Part shown: one piece after another, positions 35,237-45,684 of the stretch
Numbering within the stretch: the first letter of the stretch is position 1
Layout of the letters: each line of letters begins with the position of its first letter
Source: Candidatus Poribacteria bacterium
GTDB taxonomy: Bacteria > Poribacteria > WGA-4E > WGA-3G
DNA: 64,000 nucleotides
Direction of reading: 5' to 3'
Assembly (NCBI GenBank): GCA_022821065.1
Contig: JAJEEK010000101.1
Location: 1 to 64,000, forward strand
Made by a program: the position numbers and the translations under genes
Notes under the pieces: model-generated
Database searches by the model: none
What the model was told of the DNA's origin: nothing
The model's input: only the letters and a program-made list of their open reading frames with translations

Positions 35237-35634
35237 GAGTTCTGTAAAGATTCATCAAAACGTTTGAAGAGTGCCTCTCCATCTTTGGGAGAAACAATTG
35301 TGGGCTCCGAATTTTTTGAAAAAATAGACGTAAATTCCTCTCCTGCTAACAAATCATCAATTGCTTCACAGATCGCCTGTTCTGTAAGCTTTTGAACGAT
35401 GATCATGTTAGATGCCCAGAAGTACGAACCGGCAGCACATTCGCCAGTTTTTGTATAGTGTTGCATCAAGGCATCAATGTTTTGGAGCGTAAAAAAGGTG
35501 GCAGAGAAATTGTCACCGTTCGGAAAAGTAACCTGAACATCAACATTATCGTTATCCGGATCCAGAGGGGCAATTCCGCTATAGATTGTTAGTCTGTAAC
35601 CGTTATGTTGTAAAGTTATGTAAGATTTATCCAT
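35233..35634 (-). CDS. Small unknown protein, second gene of a possible toxin-antitoxin operon
   Basis: A 133-residue acidic protein I do not recognise. Predicted beta strands at the start (Y-I-T-L-Q-H-N-G-Y-R-L-T-I-Y) and an acidic helical end. It lies two bases after a small basic gene; its GGAG ribosome binding site overlaps the end of that gene, so it is translationally coupled. Order toxin first, antitoxin second would match HigBA. The stop overlaps a convergent HicB-like gene. Confidence 0.6.
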   Translation of the reverse strand: MDKSYITLQHNGYRLTIYSGIAPLDPDNDNVDVQVTFPNGDNFSATFFTLQNIDALMQHYTKTGECAAGSYFWASNMIIVQKLTEQAICEAIDDLLAGEEFTSIFSKNSEPTIVSPKDGEALFKRFDESLQNS

Positions 35635-35636
35635 TT

Positions 35637-35930
35637 TTATTTATCTCCAAAATGTTTTAAGACCTCATCAATAACCTTCTGCTGGTTATCTTTGCCAGAA
35701 ATTCCTAAGATTTCAAATTGACTGCCTCTAATTCTCCAATAGATTCGCCCACCACCGCGGGTTCGTGATTCGATGATTCTGTTACCAATCGGTTTGTTTC
35801 CTATTCCGGGATTCATATTCCCTCTTTTCAACTGGTCAGTGATTTTCTTAATCTCCCCATGTAGGGATATCAGTGTTTTCCTGCCTTCCCGTAAAAGTAG
35901 AGGGTTTTCCGTAATTCGATTGGTTAACAT
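35637..35930 (-). CDS. Small basic RelE-like protein, possible toxin
   Basis: A 97-residue basic protein. Its C-terminal half (G-G-G-R-I-Y-W-R-I-R-G, then F-E-I-L-G-I-S-G-K-D-N-Q-Q-K-V) follows the strand pattern of RelE/ParE-type toxins. The N-terminal half is Lys/Arg rich (I-K-K-I-T-D-Q-L-K-R). It has a perfect promoter. No named family matched by eye, so the toxin call is inference from fold-like pattern, charge and operon. Confidence 0.55.
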   Translation of the reverse strand: MLTNRITENPLLLREGRKTLISLHGEIKKITDQLKRGNMNPGIGNKPIGNRIIESRTRGGGRIYWRIRGSQFEILGISGKDNQQKVIDEVLKHFGDK

Positions 35931-35969
35931 ACTTCAAATAACTATTTTTGTATCTGGATTTTTATTGGT

Positions 35970-35998
35970 ATTATACCTTATTAGCATTCTGGTGTCAA
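35970..35998 (-). promoter_or_regulatory. Sigma-70-type promoter of the 35.2-35.9 kb pair
   Basis: Minus-strand TTGACA (35998-35993) and TATAAT (35975-35970) are perfect hexamers with a 17-base spacer, 40 bases before the 97-residue gene. Confidence 0.85.
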
Positions 35999-36037
35999 GT
36001 TCTGGATTCTGAACGGCATTCAGCACGCATAAAAAAT

Positions 36038-36066
36038 TGACTTTACCGAGTGTGTATGCTATAATT
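36038..36066 (+). promoter_or_regulatory. Sigma-70-type promoter of groEL
   Basis: TTGACT (36038-36043) and TATAAT (36061-36066) with a 17-base spacer. No CIRCE inverted repeat is seen around it, so HrcA control is not indicated. AGGAGG lies upstream of the ATG at 36143. Confidence 0.82.
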
Positions 36067-36130
36067 ATGGAAGCGATTTACAATCGCAACGCTTTTTAAG
36101 TCTGAATATAACAAACACTCAAATTGATAG

Positions 36131-37774
<1,644 letters not shown>

Positions 37775-37781
37775 AACGGTA

Positions 37782-37806
37782 TAGGCGCGCTTACAAAGCG
37801 CGCCTA
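37782..37806 (+). terminator. Hairpin after groEL
   Basis: TAGGCGCGCTT pairs perfectly with AAGCGCGCCTA across a three-base ACA loop. The following bases (CTCATAAAA) are not a T-run, so it may be a terminator or an RNA 3' end protector. Confidence 0.65.
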
Positions 37807-37836
37807 CTCATAAAACTCCTGAACAAAATTCTACGT

Positions 37837-38319
37837 TTACGAGCCATCTCTCCGTATCTGATACCGTGGTTCCATCCCGCTATCCCAATCACAATCGAGA
37901 CAAAACATCACGTCTGCTCCCAAATACTGGATATGTTCGCCGCCGCACTCTGGACACACCGTGACCGGTTTCTCCTTCTCTCCGACGACACTATCTTGAA
38001 AAATGCTTAGATAGTATATCTTCAGTTCACCAGGATAACGGTGACCCATCGGACAACGGACCTGGCTGGCGTCATCGCTCTCAAAACGGTCAATTGTTTC
38101 TCGGAGGAATGTCAACCGACGATGGCAGACAGGGCACGGGTTAGGCATCAATTCCTTCAGAACAATGAGGTCCGTGTTTTCGTGTTGGATAGAAACCGTC
38201 AACGCGAGATGGTGTGCAAGTTGCAAATGTGATACGCCTTCACTACCGAGGATATCAGCAAGTTCTGAGACGATCTTCGCGTAACTTTGCGGGTTCAGCA
38301 CGATTTCCGTTGGGATCAT
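37837..38319 (-). CDS. Zinc-ribbon-like protein of unknown function
   Basis: About 160 residues from the ATG at 38319, which has AGGTGG before it; an upstream GTG start lies too close to its GAGGAG. Cys pairs: N-P-C-P-V-C-H-R-R, C-P-M-G-H, C-P-E-C-G-G-E-H and F-C-L-D-C-D-W form two probable zinc sites, the first like CpXC-type domains. Unknown function; the next gene lies about 90 bases upstream on the same strand. Confidence 0.7.
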   Translation of the reverse strand: MIPTEIVLNPQSYAKIVSELADILGSEGVSHLQLAHHLALTVSIQHENTDLIVLKELMPNPCPVCHRRLTFLRETIDRFESDDASQVRCPMGHRYPGELKIYYLSIFQDSVVGEKEKPVTVCPECGGEHIQYLGADVMFCLDCDWDSGMEPRYQIRRDGS

Positions 38320-38405
38320 TGTGCCACCTTTTAAGCTTGAGAGGAGTCGATAGATACGTTCCAGAATGGGAGCCACCTCCTCTGTCTTGCCGAATAAAAA
38401 ATGAG

Positions 38406-38792
38406 CTAAACTGTGCTCTCTTCGGGCGGGTCAGGTATCAACGCTGAACGTTCATTACTTGTTCGTGCAAGTGGCGATTTGGAAACACCTCTTTGGGATC
38501 GGTATTCATCCGCAGGCTTATTCCTGAACACAATTAAATCTTCACCGTCGCGCTCGATACTATCACCTTGCATCAGTGTAACCTCAAACTTCCGCATACT
38601 CGTCATAAAGTTAATCGTAACGCGGGCGGAGGCTTCTAATTCGACACGCCAACCGTTTGCTGTTTTTGAGTGTATGAACCGCTCGCTAATATCAATAGAC
38701 TGCAGCTGCGAAGCGTTGATGATAATACCACTTGCCGCCTCAGTCTGACTTTGCGTTTCAGTTGTGTTTTCGTTATTATTTTGTTCCGCCAT
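38406..38792 (-). CDS. Small hypothetical protein
   Basis: About 128 residues from ATG 38792, with AGAGGTAGG upstream. A Gln/Asn/Glu/Thr-rich N-terminus (Q-N-N-N-E-N-T-T-E-T) precedes a beta-rich core (G-W-R-V-E-L-E-A-S-A-R-V-T-I-N-F) and a charged tail. I do not recognise the family. It has its own promoter at 38829-38858, divergent from the BatA-like operon. Confidence 0.65.
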   Translation of the reverse strand: MAEQNNNENTTETQSQTEAASGIIINASQLQSIDISERFIHSKTANGWRVELEASARVTINFMTSMRKFEVTLMQGDSIERDGEDLIVFRNKPADEYRSQRGVSKSPLARTSNERSALIPDPPEESTV

Positions 38793-38828
38793 GTTTTGCC
38801 TACCTCTGTAGAAATGTGATTTACTCAC

Positions 38829-38858
38829 ATTCTAACATAGAAATTGACCGATTGTCAA
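38829..38858 (-). promoter_or_regulatory. Promoter of the 38.4 kb small gene
   Basis: Minus-strand TTGACA (38858-38853) and TAGAAT (38834-38829), spacer 18 bases. Divergent from the promoter at 38879. Confidence 0.75.
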
Positions 38859-38878
38859 ACCTATTTTCTAAAATCTGT

Positions 38879-38908
38879 TTGACATCAACGCCGTCATTAG
38901 ACTATAAT
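38879..38908 (+). promoter_or_regulatory. Promoter of the BatA-like / DUF4159 / DUF4175 operon
   Basis: TTGACA (38879-38884) and TATAAT (38903-38908), spacer 18 bases, 27 bases before the ATG. The minus-strand promoter lies back to back, so a shared regulator could act here. Confidence 0.85.
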
Positions 38909-38934
38909 ATATCCTAAAACGGTTTAGGACAAGT

Positions 38935-41310
38935 ATGCGATTCACCTATTTTTTTCCCGCTTGGGCAGTTGTACTCGGTATCGGCGTTGTGATCGGCATA
39001 ACGCTGCTGGTCTACCTACGGATAGCACACACTATGCATCCAAGGTACCGATATTTGCTTATCGCAATGCGGATCTGTGCAGCGTCTATCTTGCTCTGTT
39101 GTCTCTTGGCACCCGTCGTCATTGAAAAAAAAGACATCACGCCACCCACGCACCTCTCTGTTTTAGTCGACACATCGCGGAGCATGCAACTAATTGACAC
39201 ACCAAACGATAAAACACAGATGTCTCGACTGGATCAGGTGAATTCCCTCCTTTCTAATGCTGAAGGACAATTTCTAAAAAGTCTACGCGATCGCTTTGAA
39301 GTCCATCTCTACCCTTTTGACACAGGTCTTCATCAAAATACAGTATTACCGGAAAATTTTGATAGCGAAAGCGTACCACAATTTGAACCGAGCGGGACAC
39401 TTACCAACATTAGTACCTCTGTTCGAGAAGCTGCCTCAGCATGGAAAGGGCAACAGACTGCAGGGATTCTGTTGGTCACAGATGGCGGACACAACTCCGG
39501 GCAGTTTCCCTTGGACGATATTACCGCGCTGGAGGTCCCCATCTACACAGTCGGTGTCGGTTCTGTAGAACCACCGAAAGATATTCAGGTCCAACGTATT
39601 GACTATACGCCGATCGCATATACAGACCACGAAAGCGTCATCCGCGTGACGGTCACGCAGACAGGATACACCGGTAAAACAACACAATTGTCTCTCCGTG
39701 AACCCAAAAGCAATACCGTAGTAGATGCCGCAACCTTAACATTCGAGCCACCACAGAACGCAACACTTACAAGCACTACGACAACAAAACAGGAAATTGA
39801 ATTAAAATTGACACCGCAGGTTGAAGGGAGTTTCCAATACACCGTTGAACTGCCAGTGCTTGATGGTGAACTGACAGACGCGAACAATCGGAAGACGTTT
39901 TCAGTGAAAGTGGTGAAAGCGAAGCTCAATGTTTTTTATCTTGAAGGCAGACCGAGATGGGAGTACGCGTTCCTAAAACGCGCACTGGCACGCGATCCTG
40001 ATATTGAGGCGACTTGCGCAATCTTATTACGCAATAACGCTAAACGGTTTCCGCCGACGGATAGCCTGCTCAGTCGTTTAGATGGGTATTACCCGCAGAC
40101 GACACCGACATCAGAAACCACACAGTTTCCCAAAACACTGACTGAACTTTCAAAATATGACGTTCTGATTTTAGGTGATTTAGGTGAGGAACATCTTACG
40201 ACAGCACAACAACGCGCAATTGTCGATTTCGTTGAGGCACAAGGGAAATCTGTAATCTTTCTTCCATCTCGTAGAATGCTTGGAAGGAACGGTATCCGAA
40301 ATATAGAATTAGCAGGGCTTTTACCGATAGATATTCCGGTAAATGGATGTCGCAGACACGATAAGGAATCCGGAGTCCAACTCACCCGGTCCGGTGAATT
40401 CCATCCGATGCTGCAACTGATGGACACGTCGGTTTTAGAGGCGAATAGTGCTGCGATTTGGCGGAACATGCCAGCGTTATCCCGGACCTTTAGCGGGTTC
40501 CGTCTTAGAGGGGGCGCGACGACGCTTATGGAAACCGGCGAAGGGCATCCAGTTCTGATGTTTCAGAGGATAGGTTTAGGCAAAAGTCTACTCATTGCAG
40601 CGGAAGGTCTCTGGAATTGGGATTTCGGCACGAACGCCTTTAAAGACATCCGTTATCACGATCTCTATTCGCGTTTTTGGGCACAGACATTGCGGTGGAT
40701 GGCAACGAATACCGATGACGAGAAATTACATCTGACCACGGATGCAACGACATACTCGATAGGCGACACTGCGACAGTTACAGCGTCGCTATATTCCGAA
40801 GTCTACCGCACAACGCAGCAGGCAGATGCGACAGTTCAATTTGAGGTGATTCCACCTGAGGGGGCCCCGTTCCAACTCCAGATTAAAGGTGTGCATGAAA
40901 ATGTAGATGAATCCCTGTCGCCATCGGATGCGATCGCTGGTGCTGACAACCTCTATACAACGCAATTTACACTTCTACACAACGGCACCTACCGCATTCG
41001 GGCAACAGCGAAGTCGGGCAGTCAGATATTAGGTGAAGATCAGGTTGATATCTTCGTGCATCCGCAACTCGCCGAATTAGAGGCACCGCAACTCGATGAG
41101 GACTTGTTGAAGCGGATCGCATCGGAAACCGGTGGCACCTATTTCAGCATTGCCGACGCGGAATCGGTGCCGAAAAATATCGCTGATGTCCAAAATTCTG
41201 TATTTGTCGATGCAGAACGCGATCTCTGGACACATCCGTTGATTCTACTTACAGTTGTCGGATTGTTAGGCACCGAATGGTTTTTACGCAAACGGATCGG
41301 TTTAACCTAA
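38935..41310 (+). CDS. BatA-like membrane protein with vWA and glutamine-amidotransferase-like domains
   Basis: A 791-residue inner-membrane protein. Two membrane helices near residues 8-27 and 40-63, then a von Willebrand A-like fold with D-T-S-R-S-M (metal site DxSxS) and L-L-V-T-D-G-G near residue 180. Residues 330-570 resemble a class I GATase-like domain (N-V-F-Y-L-E-G-R-P-R-W-E-Y), without an obvious catalytic Cys triad. A C-terminal membrane helix closes it. Such proteins occur with MoxR-type, DUF4159 and DUF4175 genes; only the latter two are seen here. Likely part of an envelope-stress or surface complex. Confidence 0.82.
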   Translation: MRFTYFFPAWAVVLGIGVVIGITLLVYLRIAHTMHPRYRYLLIAMRICAASILLCCLLAPVVIEKKDITPPTHLSVLVDTSRSMQLIDTPNDKTQMSRLDQVNSLLSNAEGQFLKSLRDRFEVHLYPFDTGLHQNTVLPENFDSESVPQFEPSGTLTNISTSVREAASAWKGQQTAGILLVTDGGHNSGQFPLDDITALEVPIYTVGVGSVEPPKDIQVQRIDYTPIAYTDHESVIRVTVTQTGYTGKTTQLSLREPKSNTVVDAATLTFEPPQNATLTSTTTTKQEIELKLTPQVEGSFQYTVELPVLDGELTDANNRKTFSVKVVKAKLNVFYLEGRPRWEYAFLKRALARDPDIEATCAILLRNNAKRFPPTDSLLSRLDGYYPQTTPTSETTQFPKTLTELSKYDVLILGDLGEEHLTTAQQRAIVDFVEAQGKSVIFLPSRRMLGRNGIRNIELAGLLPIDIPVNGCRRHDKESGVQLTRSGEFHPMLQLMDTSVLEANSAAIWRNMPALSRTFSGFRLRGGATTLMETGEGHPVLMFQRIGLGKSLLIAAEGLWNWDFGTNAFKDIRYHDLYSRFWAQTLRWMATNTDDEKLHLTTDATTYSIGDTATVTASLYSEVYRTTQQADATVQFEVIPPEGAPFQLQIKGVHENVDESLSPSDAIAGADNLYTTQFTLLHNGTYRIRATAKSGSQILGEDQVDIFVHPQLAELEAPQLDEDLLKRIASETGGTYFSIADAESVPKNIADVQNSVFVDAERDLWTHPLILLTVVGLLGTEWFLRKRIGLT

Positions 41311-41324
41311 AAGGACAGGACGCT

Positions 41325-42017
41325 ATGATACGATTAATAAAGTGGAAACCGTTTTTAATTTTCTGTCTCCTGTTCTGCGCAGCAGCAGCGGTGTTTGTCG
41401 GAAAAGGAGTGCTGGCATCTCTAACACCGATAACGATCGCCCAGGTCCACTATAGTGGCGGCGGAGATTGGTACGGAGACGCAACTGTTATCAAGAATTG
41501 GCTCCGACTCCTTCGGACGCGGACAGATATCGAAACCGCTGAGGATCGAGTCATCATAAAACTAACGGATCACACGCTTTACCAGTACCCGATGCTTTAC
41601 CTCGTCGGACACGGAAATATCCGGTTCACTGAAAGCGAGGTCGAGGCACTACGAGACTACCTCATGAACGGTGGATTTCTGTTCGCCAACGATGACTATG
41701 GACTCGACGAGAGTTTTAGACGTGAAATCCGTAGAGTGTTCCCAGAACAAGAACTTCAACCGATACCGAGCACACATCTGATTTATCGCTGTTTTTACGA
41801 GTTGAAAGGTCTACCGAAAATTCACGAACATGATGGCGAACCGGCACAAGGGTTTGGTCTCTTTCACGATGGACGTATGGTCGTTTATTATGCTTATAGT
41901 GCTGACATCGGTGACGGACTTGAGGATACCGATGTACATCCAGAAGATACACCACAGGTACGCGAACTCGCTGCGAAAATGGCGGTTAATATCGCTGTAT
42001 ATGCGCTGACACACTAA
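41325..42017 (+). CDS. DUF4159 protein
   Basis: About 230 residues. N-terminal signal/anchor, then I-A-Q-V-H-Y-S-G-G-G-D-W-Y near residue 38, Y-L-V-G-H-G near 91, L-R-D-Y-L-M-N-G-G-F-L-F-A-N-D-D-Y-G and H-L-I-Y-R-C-F-Y, all family hallmarks of a flavodoxin/GATase-like fold. ATG 41325 has AAAGGACAGG upstream. It follows the BatA-like gene by 14 bases. The family has no proven biochemical role but is constant near BatA/MoxR systems. Confidence 0.88.
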   Translation: MIRLIKWKPFLIFCLLFCAAAAVFVGKGVLASLTPITIAQVHYSGGGDWYGDATVIKNWLRLLRTRTDIETAEDRVIIKLTDHTLYQYPMLYLVGHGNIRFTESEVEALRDYLMNGGFLFANDDYGLDESFRREIRRVFPEQELQPIPSTHLIYRCFYELKGLPKIHEHDGEPAQGFGLFHDGRMVVYYAYSADIGDGLEDTDVHPEDTPQVRELAAKMAVNIAVYALTH

Positions 42018-42030
42018 GGGGACGGATGGA

Positions 42031-45000
42031 ATGGACACACAAAATGTAAATCAGGCTTATGAAAACCTTATCGCTCGGTTGCACACGGTTCGGCGGCAGT
42101 GGTGGTGGCTCACGTTCTCTGAAGGCTTGCTGAAGTGTATCGGTGTTTTAGCACTCATCACAGTGGCGATGCTCGCTGTTTTTACCGTTAGTTTCCAAGT
42201 TTCACAGTCCGCTTTCTTGTTTTGGATGCGCATTGCTGTACTCCTTTTAGCCATCGGGATTGCCATTTATACGCTGATCCGAACGCTTATCTTACCGCTT
42301 TTGCGAAGACATTCTGATGCTGCAGTCGCGTTGCGGCTTGAATCTACACACACTGAGAGCGAATTGGCATCGGAAAACCGGATCCTTAGTGCCGTTCAAC
42401 TCTGGAAGAACCTGACAGATAACCGATTCGGTTATGCCCCAGAATTTATTGAACACGTGATTCTTCAAACCGATCGGGACATGGAAAATGTTCAACATAG
42501 ACGAGTCTTTCAAAACGAGATTCGGAAAATCAAACAGAACGCAGGCATCGCTGTCGCAGGGATCGGATTCCTGCTTATCGCTCATTTTTTCTTGCCGAAC
42601 GCGTTCAGCGGTTTCGCGCATACCTTCCAGACCTTGCCAAAGACGCTACCGAATAGTCAAGGCAGTCTAAAAGATGCCATCCACATCACGGACATCGAAC
42701 CCGGTAACACGCAGATTCAACGCGGCACCGATGTTAACGTCAGCGCACAGGTCAGTGGACACATCGGCGCGCCTGTTACGCTACGCTACCGTGTTGGAGA
42801 TGGCGATGAGGGTGTATCAGCAGCCGAATGGCAGTTGTTGGCGATGCAACCGCTAAACGGTTCGGAGGTCCCGACGTATCGTGGGACGCTTGAAAATGTG
42901 AACCGTCCACTTGAATATTACATCGACGTTAAAGGTGTGACATCAGCGCAGTATCAGGTAACAATCAGCGATGAACCGGTTGTCACGGAATTCCAGTATC
43001 GCCTCAGTTTCCCGACTTACACGCAGCTGCAACCGCAGACACTGCCAATGAATACCGGTAACATTCAAACACTTTTTGGAACAGAAATTACCTTTACAGG
43101 ACGGGCTAACAAACCGCTTACCGAGGCGCGCCTCGCGCTTGAAGAATCCGGCGATCTGCCGTTAGAGATTACGACGACACAGTCTATTCTTAATGCGCAA
43201 GCATCCAACGCGGCTCCAACATCTCACGCTATGCACGGTGCCTTTATCGCACAGCAGACTGAAAACTATCGTATCCGTATAACCGATGCTGAGGGCTTTG
43301 CGAATCGCGACCCGATTAATTATACGTTGACCGTTTTCAAAGATACACCGCCTGAAGTCAATATCGTTTCACCGGCGCGGGACACTGTTTTGGATAATGC
43401 TATGTTGATAGAATTAGAGGTAGAGGCTTCAGACGACTACGGTGTACAAGAACTCCAACTCGTATACCGCGTTGAAACTGAAGGGGCTGAGGAGATGAAT
43501 ATTCCATTAAAACGATGGGATGTAAATAACGCATCTGTCCGTAGAGCTGTCTCCGTAGCGTATGCATGGGATGTGGATCCGATCGGTATCTTTCCGGGTG
43601 AGACACTCGCTTATTACGTTCAAGCCTTGGACAACGACAATGTTTCCGGACCGAATATCGGTAAATCTCCGACCTATACGCTCCGTTTCCCGTCGCTTTC
43701 CGAATTATATGATTCAGTAGCGACAGAACAGGAGACGGAACAGCGTGGGCTTGAAGATCTCGTTGATGAGCAGGCGGACGCAACGGGGCTTATTGATACG
43801 CTCCTCGGTAAAGTTAGGAGACGTCAGGAACTCACTTTCACCGATGAAAACTTGATGCAACAGGTGCTTGAAAACCAGAAACAGATTGAGCAGACAGCAA
43901 AACAGTTAGTTGATGATATGAAGCAGACTGCCAAAGAGATGGAACAGAACCAACTCTTTGATGCAGAGACGATACAAAAGTATCAGGAACTGCAGAACCT
44001 GATGGAGCAAGCACTCTCTGAGGAACATAAAGAGATTTTACAAAAATTATCAGAGGCGTTATCAAGACAGCAGATGCAAGATCAGGAACAGGCAATGACG
44101 GATGCGAATCTCAGCCAAGAGCAGTTTTTACAGCAGCTCGAACGCGCGAAATCGCTCTATGAACAGATTCTTCTTCAACAGGAATTGGAGGCAGCAGCTA
44201 AGCAAGCGCAGGCACTCGCCGAACAGCAGAAAGCGTTGATGGATACGTTGGAAGCATCACTGGATTCCGCACCCACGAACGAACTCGCAAAAAAAGAAGA
44301 TCGAATCGGCGACGAATTTGGGAAACTCAGCGAAAAATTGGATAAACTCGGCACTGAGATGCGAGAACTCGCAGAAAATAAGGAAAACGCACCGCCGCAG
44401 ATAGGACGGATCGCAGATGAAATCAAGCGTCTGAATCAGTTTACGCAAGAATATAAGCTGCCTGAAACACTGGCGGCGACGAGTGAGAAGCTCCGAAGCG
44501 AACAGAATAGCGAAGCACTGAAATCAGGGCGTGAGGCGGAACAGACGCTGACAGAACTCGCACAAAGCTTGGATAATGCTTTGGCGTTCATGGAAGGTGC
44601 CAACGCTAACGAAACCTTGACAGTTATGCGTGAGGCTGTTGAAAGCGCACTTCATCTCTCTCATCTCCATGAGGAAGTGCTTTCCAAAACAAGTAATCTC
44701 CGCGTTGCCAGTCAGACGGACGCTTACGTTAAGAGTGAGGTTTTACGATTACAGAAACTTGCAGCGGATGAAATTAGCACAGCGGAAGGGGTCTCACAAC
44801 TCTCCAGCAAACTTTGGGCATTAGGAAACCGGCAAATTGAAGTGCCGCCTGAGGTTGTGTGGCATCTGAACGCCTCAGACGATGCCCTCTCTCGTGCCGC
44901 ACGCGCCTTAGAGGATAGGCAACCGACACTCGCAATGCCGATTCAGAGGGCGGCACTCGCTGACCTCAATCAGGCAATCTTCAGACTCCTCGATGCAATG

Positions 45001-45588
45001 GCACAGATGAATCAACAGATGGGAGCTAACGGTATGGAGAACCTGATGGACCAGCTCCAGCAGCTTGCCGAGAGTCAAGAACAACTGAACCAGATGGCGC
45101 AGAACCTCAGCCAACAGATGCGAGAACAGGGACAGACCCCAGGGATTGAACAGATGATGCGTCAACTCGCCGCACAGCAGCAACTTATTAGGGAAGCAAC
45201 CGAACGTCTCGCTGAGCGCGCAGAACAGATGGCACAGATGCTCGGAAGCCTTGAAGGGGTCGCTGAGGATATGACCGAAGTTGAACGAGCACTCCAGCAA
45301 GGTGAACTCGATGAACAGGTGCTTAATAGACAGGAACAAATCTTAACACGGATGCTTGATAGTCTAAAATCGCTACAGAAACGCGATGTCGGTAAACAAC
45401 GGAAAGGTGAGGTGGCGAAAACCCCTGAGACATCTGTCCAAGAGGTACCGCCGTTGCATCCTGAACTCCTTGAAATCGTTCGGAAATTGGAAACCACACC
45501 GAATGCGAAAGAACTTGAGGACATCCCATTCCAGTATCGCGAGCAGCTGAGACAGTATTTTAAGGCACTTTCGCAGAAAACCCAGTAG
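42031..45588 (+). CDS. DUF4175-like membrane protein with very long coiled coil
   Basis: A 1185-residue protein: two membrane helices near residues 30-85, a third near 170-190, beta-rich modules of the Ig type to about residue 570, then about 500 residues of Gln/Glu-rich coiled coil (E-Q-Q-K-A-L-M-D-T-L, Q-M-N-Q-Q-M-G-A-N-G). The layout is that of DUF4175-type proteins adjoining DUF4159. It starts 13 bases after the DUF4159 gene. The coiled coil would reach deep into the periplasm or cytoplasm and might scaffold the BatA-like protein. Function unknown. Confidence 0.85.
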   Translation: MDTQNVNQAYENLIARLHTVRRQWWWLTFSEGLLKCIGVLALITVAMLAVFTVSFQVSQSAFLFWMRIAVLLLAIGIAIYTLIRTLILPLLRRHSDAAVALRLESTHTESELASENRILSAVQLWKNLTDNRFGYAPEFIEHVILQTDRDMENVQHRRVFQNEIRKIKQNAGIAVAGIGFLLIAHFFLPNAFSGFAHTFQTLPKTLPNSQGSLKDAIHITDIEPGNTQIQRGTDVNVSAQVSGHIGAPVTLRYRVGDGDEGVSAAEWQLLAMQPLNGSEVPTYRGTLENVNRPLEYYIDVKGVTSAQYQVTISDEPVVTEFQYRLSFPTYTQLQPQTLPMNTGNIQTLFGTEITFTGRANKPLTEARLALEESGDLPLEITTTQSILNAQASNAAPTSHAMHGAFIAQQTENYRIRITDAEGFANRDPINYTLTVFKDTPPEVNIVSPARDTVLDNAMLIELEVEASDDYGVQELQLVYRVETEGAEEMNIPLKRWDVNNASVRRAVSVAYAWDVDPIGIFPGETLAYYVQALDNDNVSGPNIGKSPTYTLRFPSLSELYDSVATEQETEQRGLEDLVDEQADATGLIDTLLGKVRRRQELTFTDENLMQQVLENQKQIEQTAKQLVDDMKQTAKEMEQNQLFDAETIQKYQELQNLMEQALSEEHKEILQKLSEALSRQQMQDQEQAMTDANLSQEQFLQQLERAKSLYEQILLQQELEAAAKQAQALAEQQKALMDTLEASLDSAPTNELAKKEDRIGDEFGKLSEKLDKLGTEMRELAENKENAPPQIGRIADEIKRLNQFTQEYKLPETLAATSEKLRSEQNSEALKSGREAEQTLTELAQSLDNALAFMEGANANETLTVMREAVESALHLSHLHEEVLSKTSNLRVASQTDAYVKSEVLRLQKLAADEISTAEGVSQLSSKLWALGNRQIEVPPEVVWHLNASDDALSRAARALEDRQPTLAMPIQRAALADLNQAIFRLLDAMAQMNQQMGANGMENLMDQLQQLAESQEQLNQMAQNLSQQMREQGQTPGIEQMMRQLAAQQQLIREATERLAERAEQMAQMLGSLEGVAEDMTEVERALQQGELDEQVLNRQEQILTRMLDSLKSLQKRDVGKQRKGEVAKTPETSVQEVPPLHPELLEIVRKLETTPNAKELEDIPFQYREQLRQYFKALSQKTQ

Positions 45589-45684
45589 GCATGTCAGTTG
45601 AGGATTGCGCCTTTTAATTCCGATGTTATCAATCTTCCACCACAAAACCTAATCCATCTCACATTGTGTATTTGGAGATACTTT

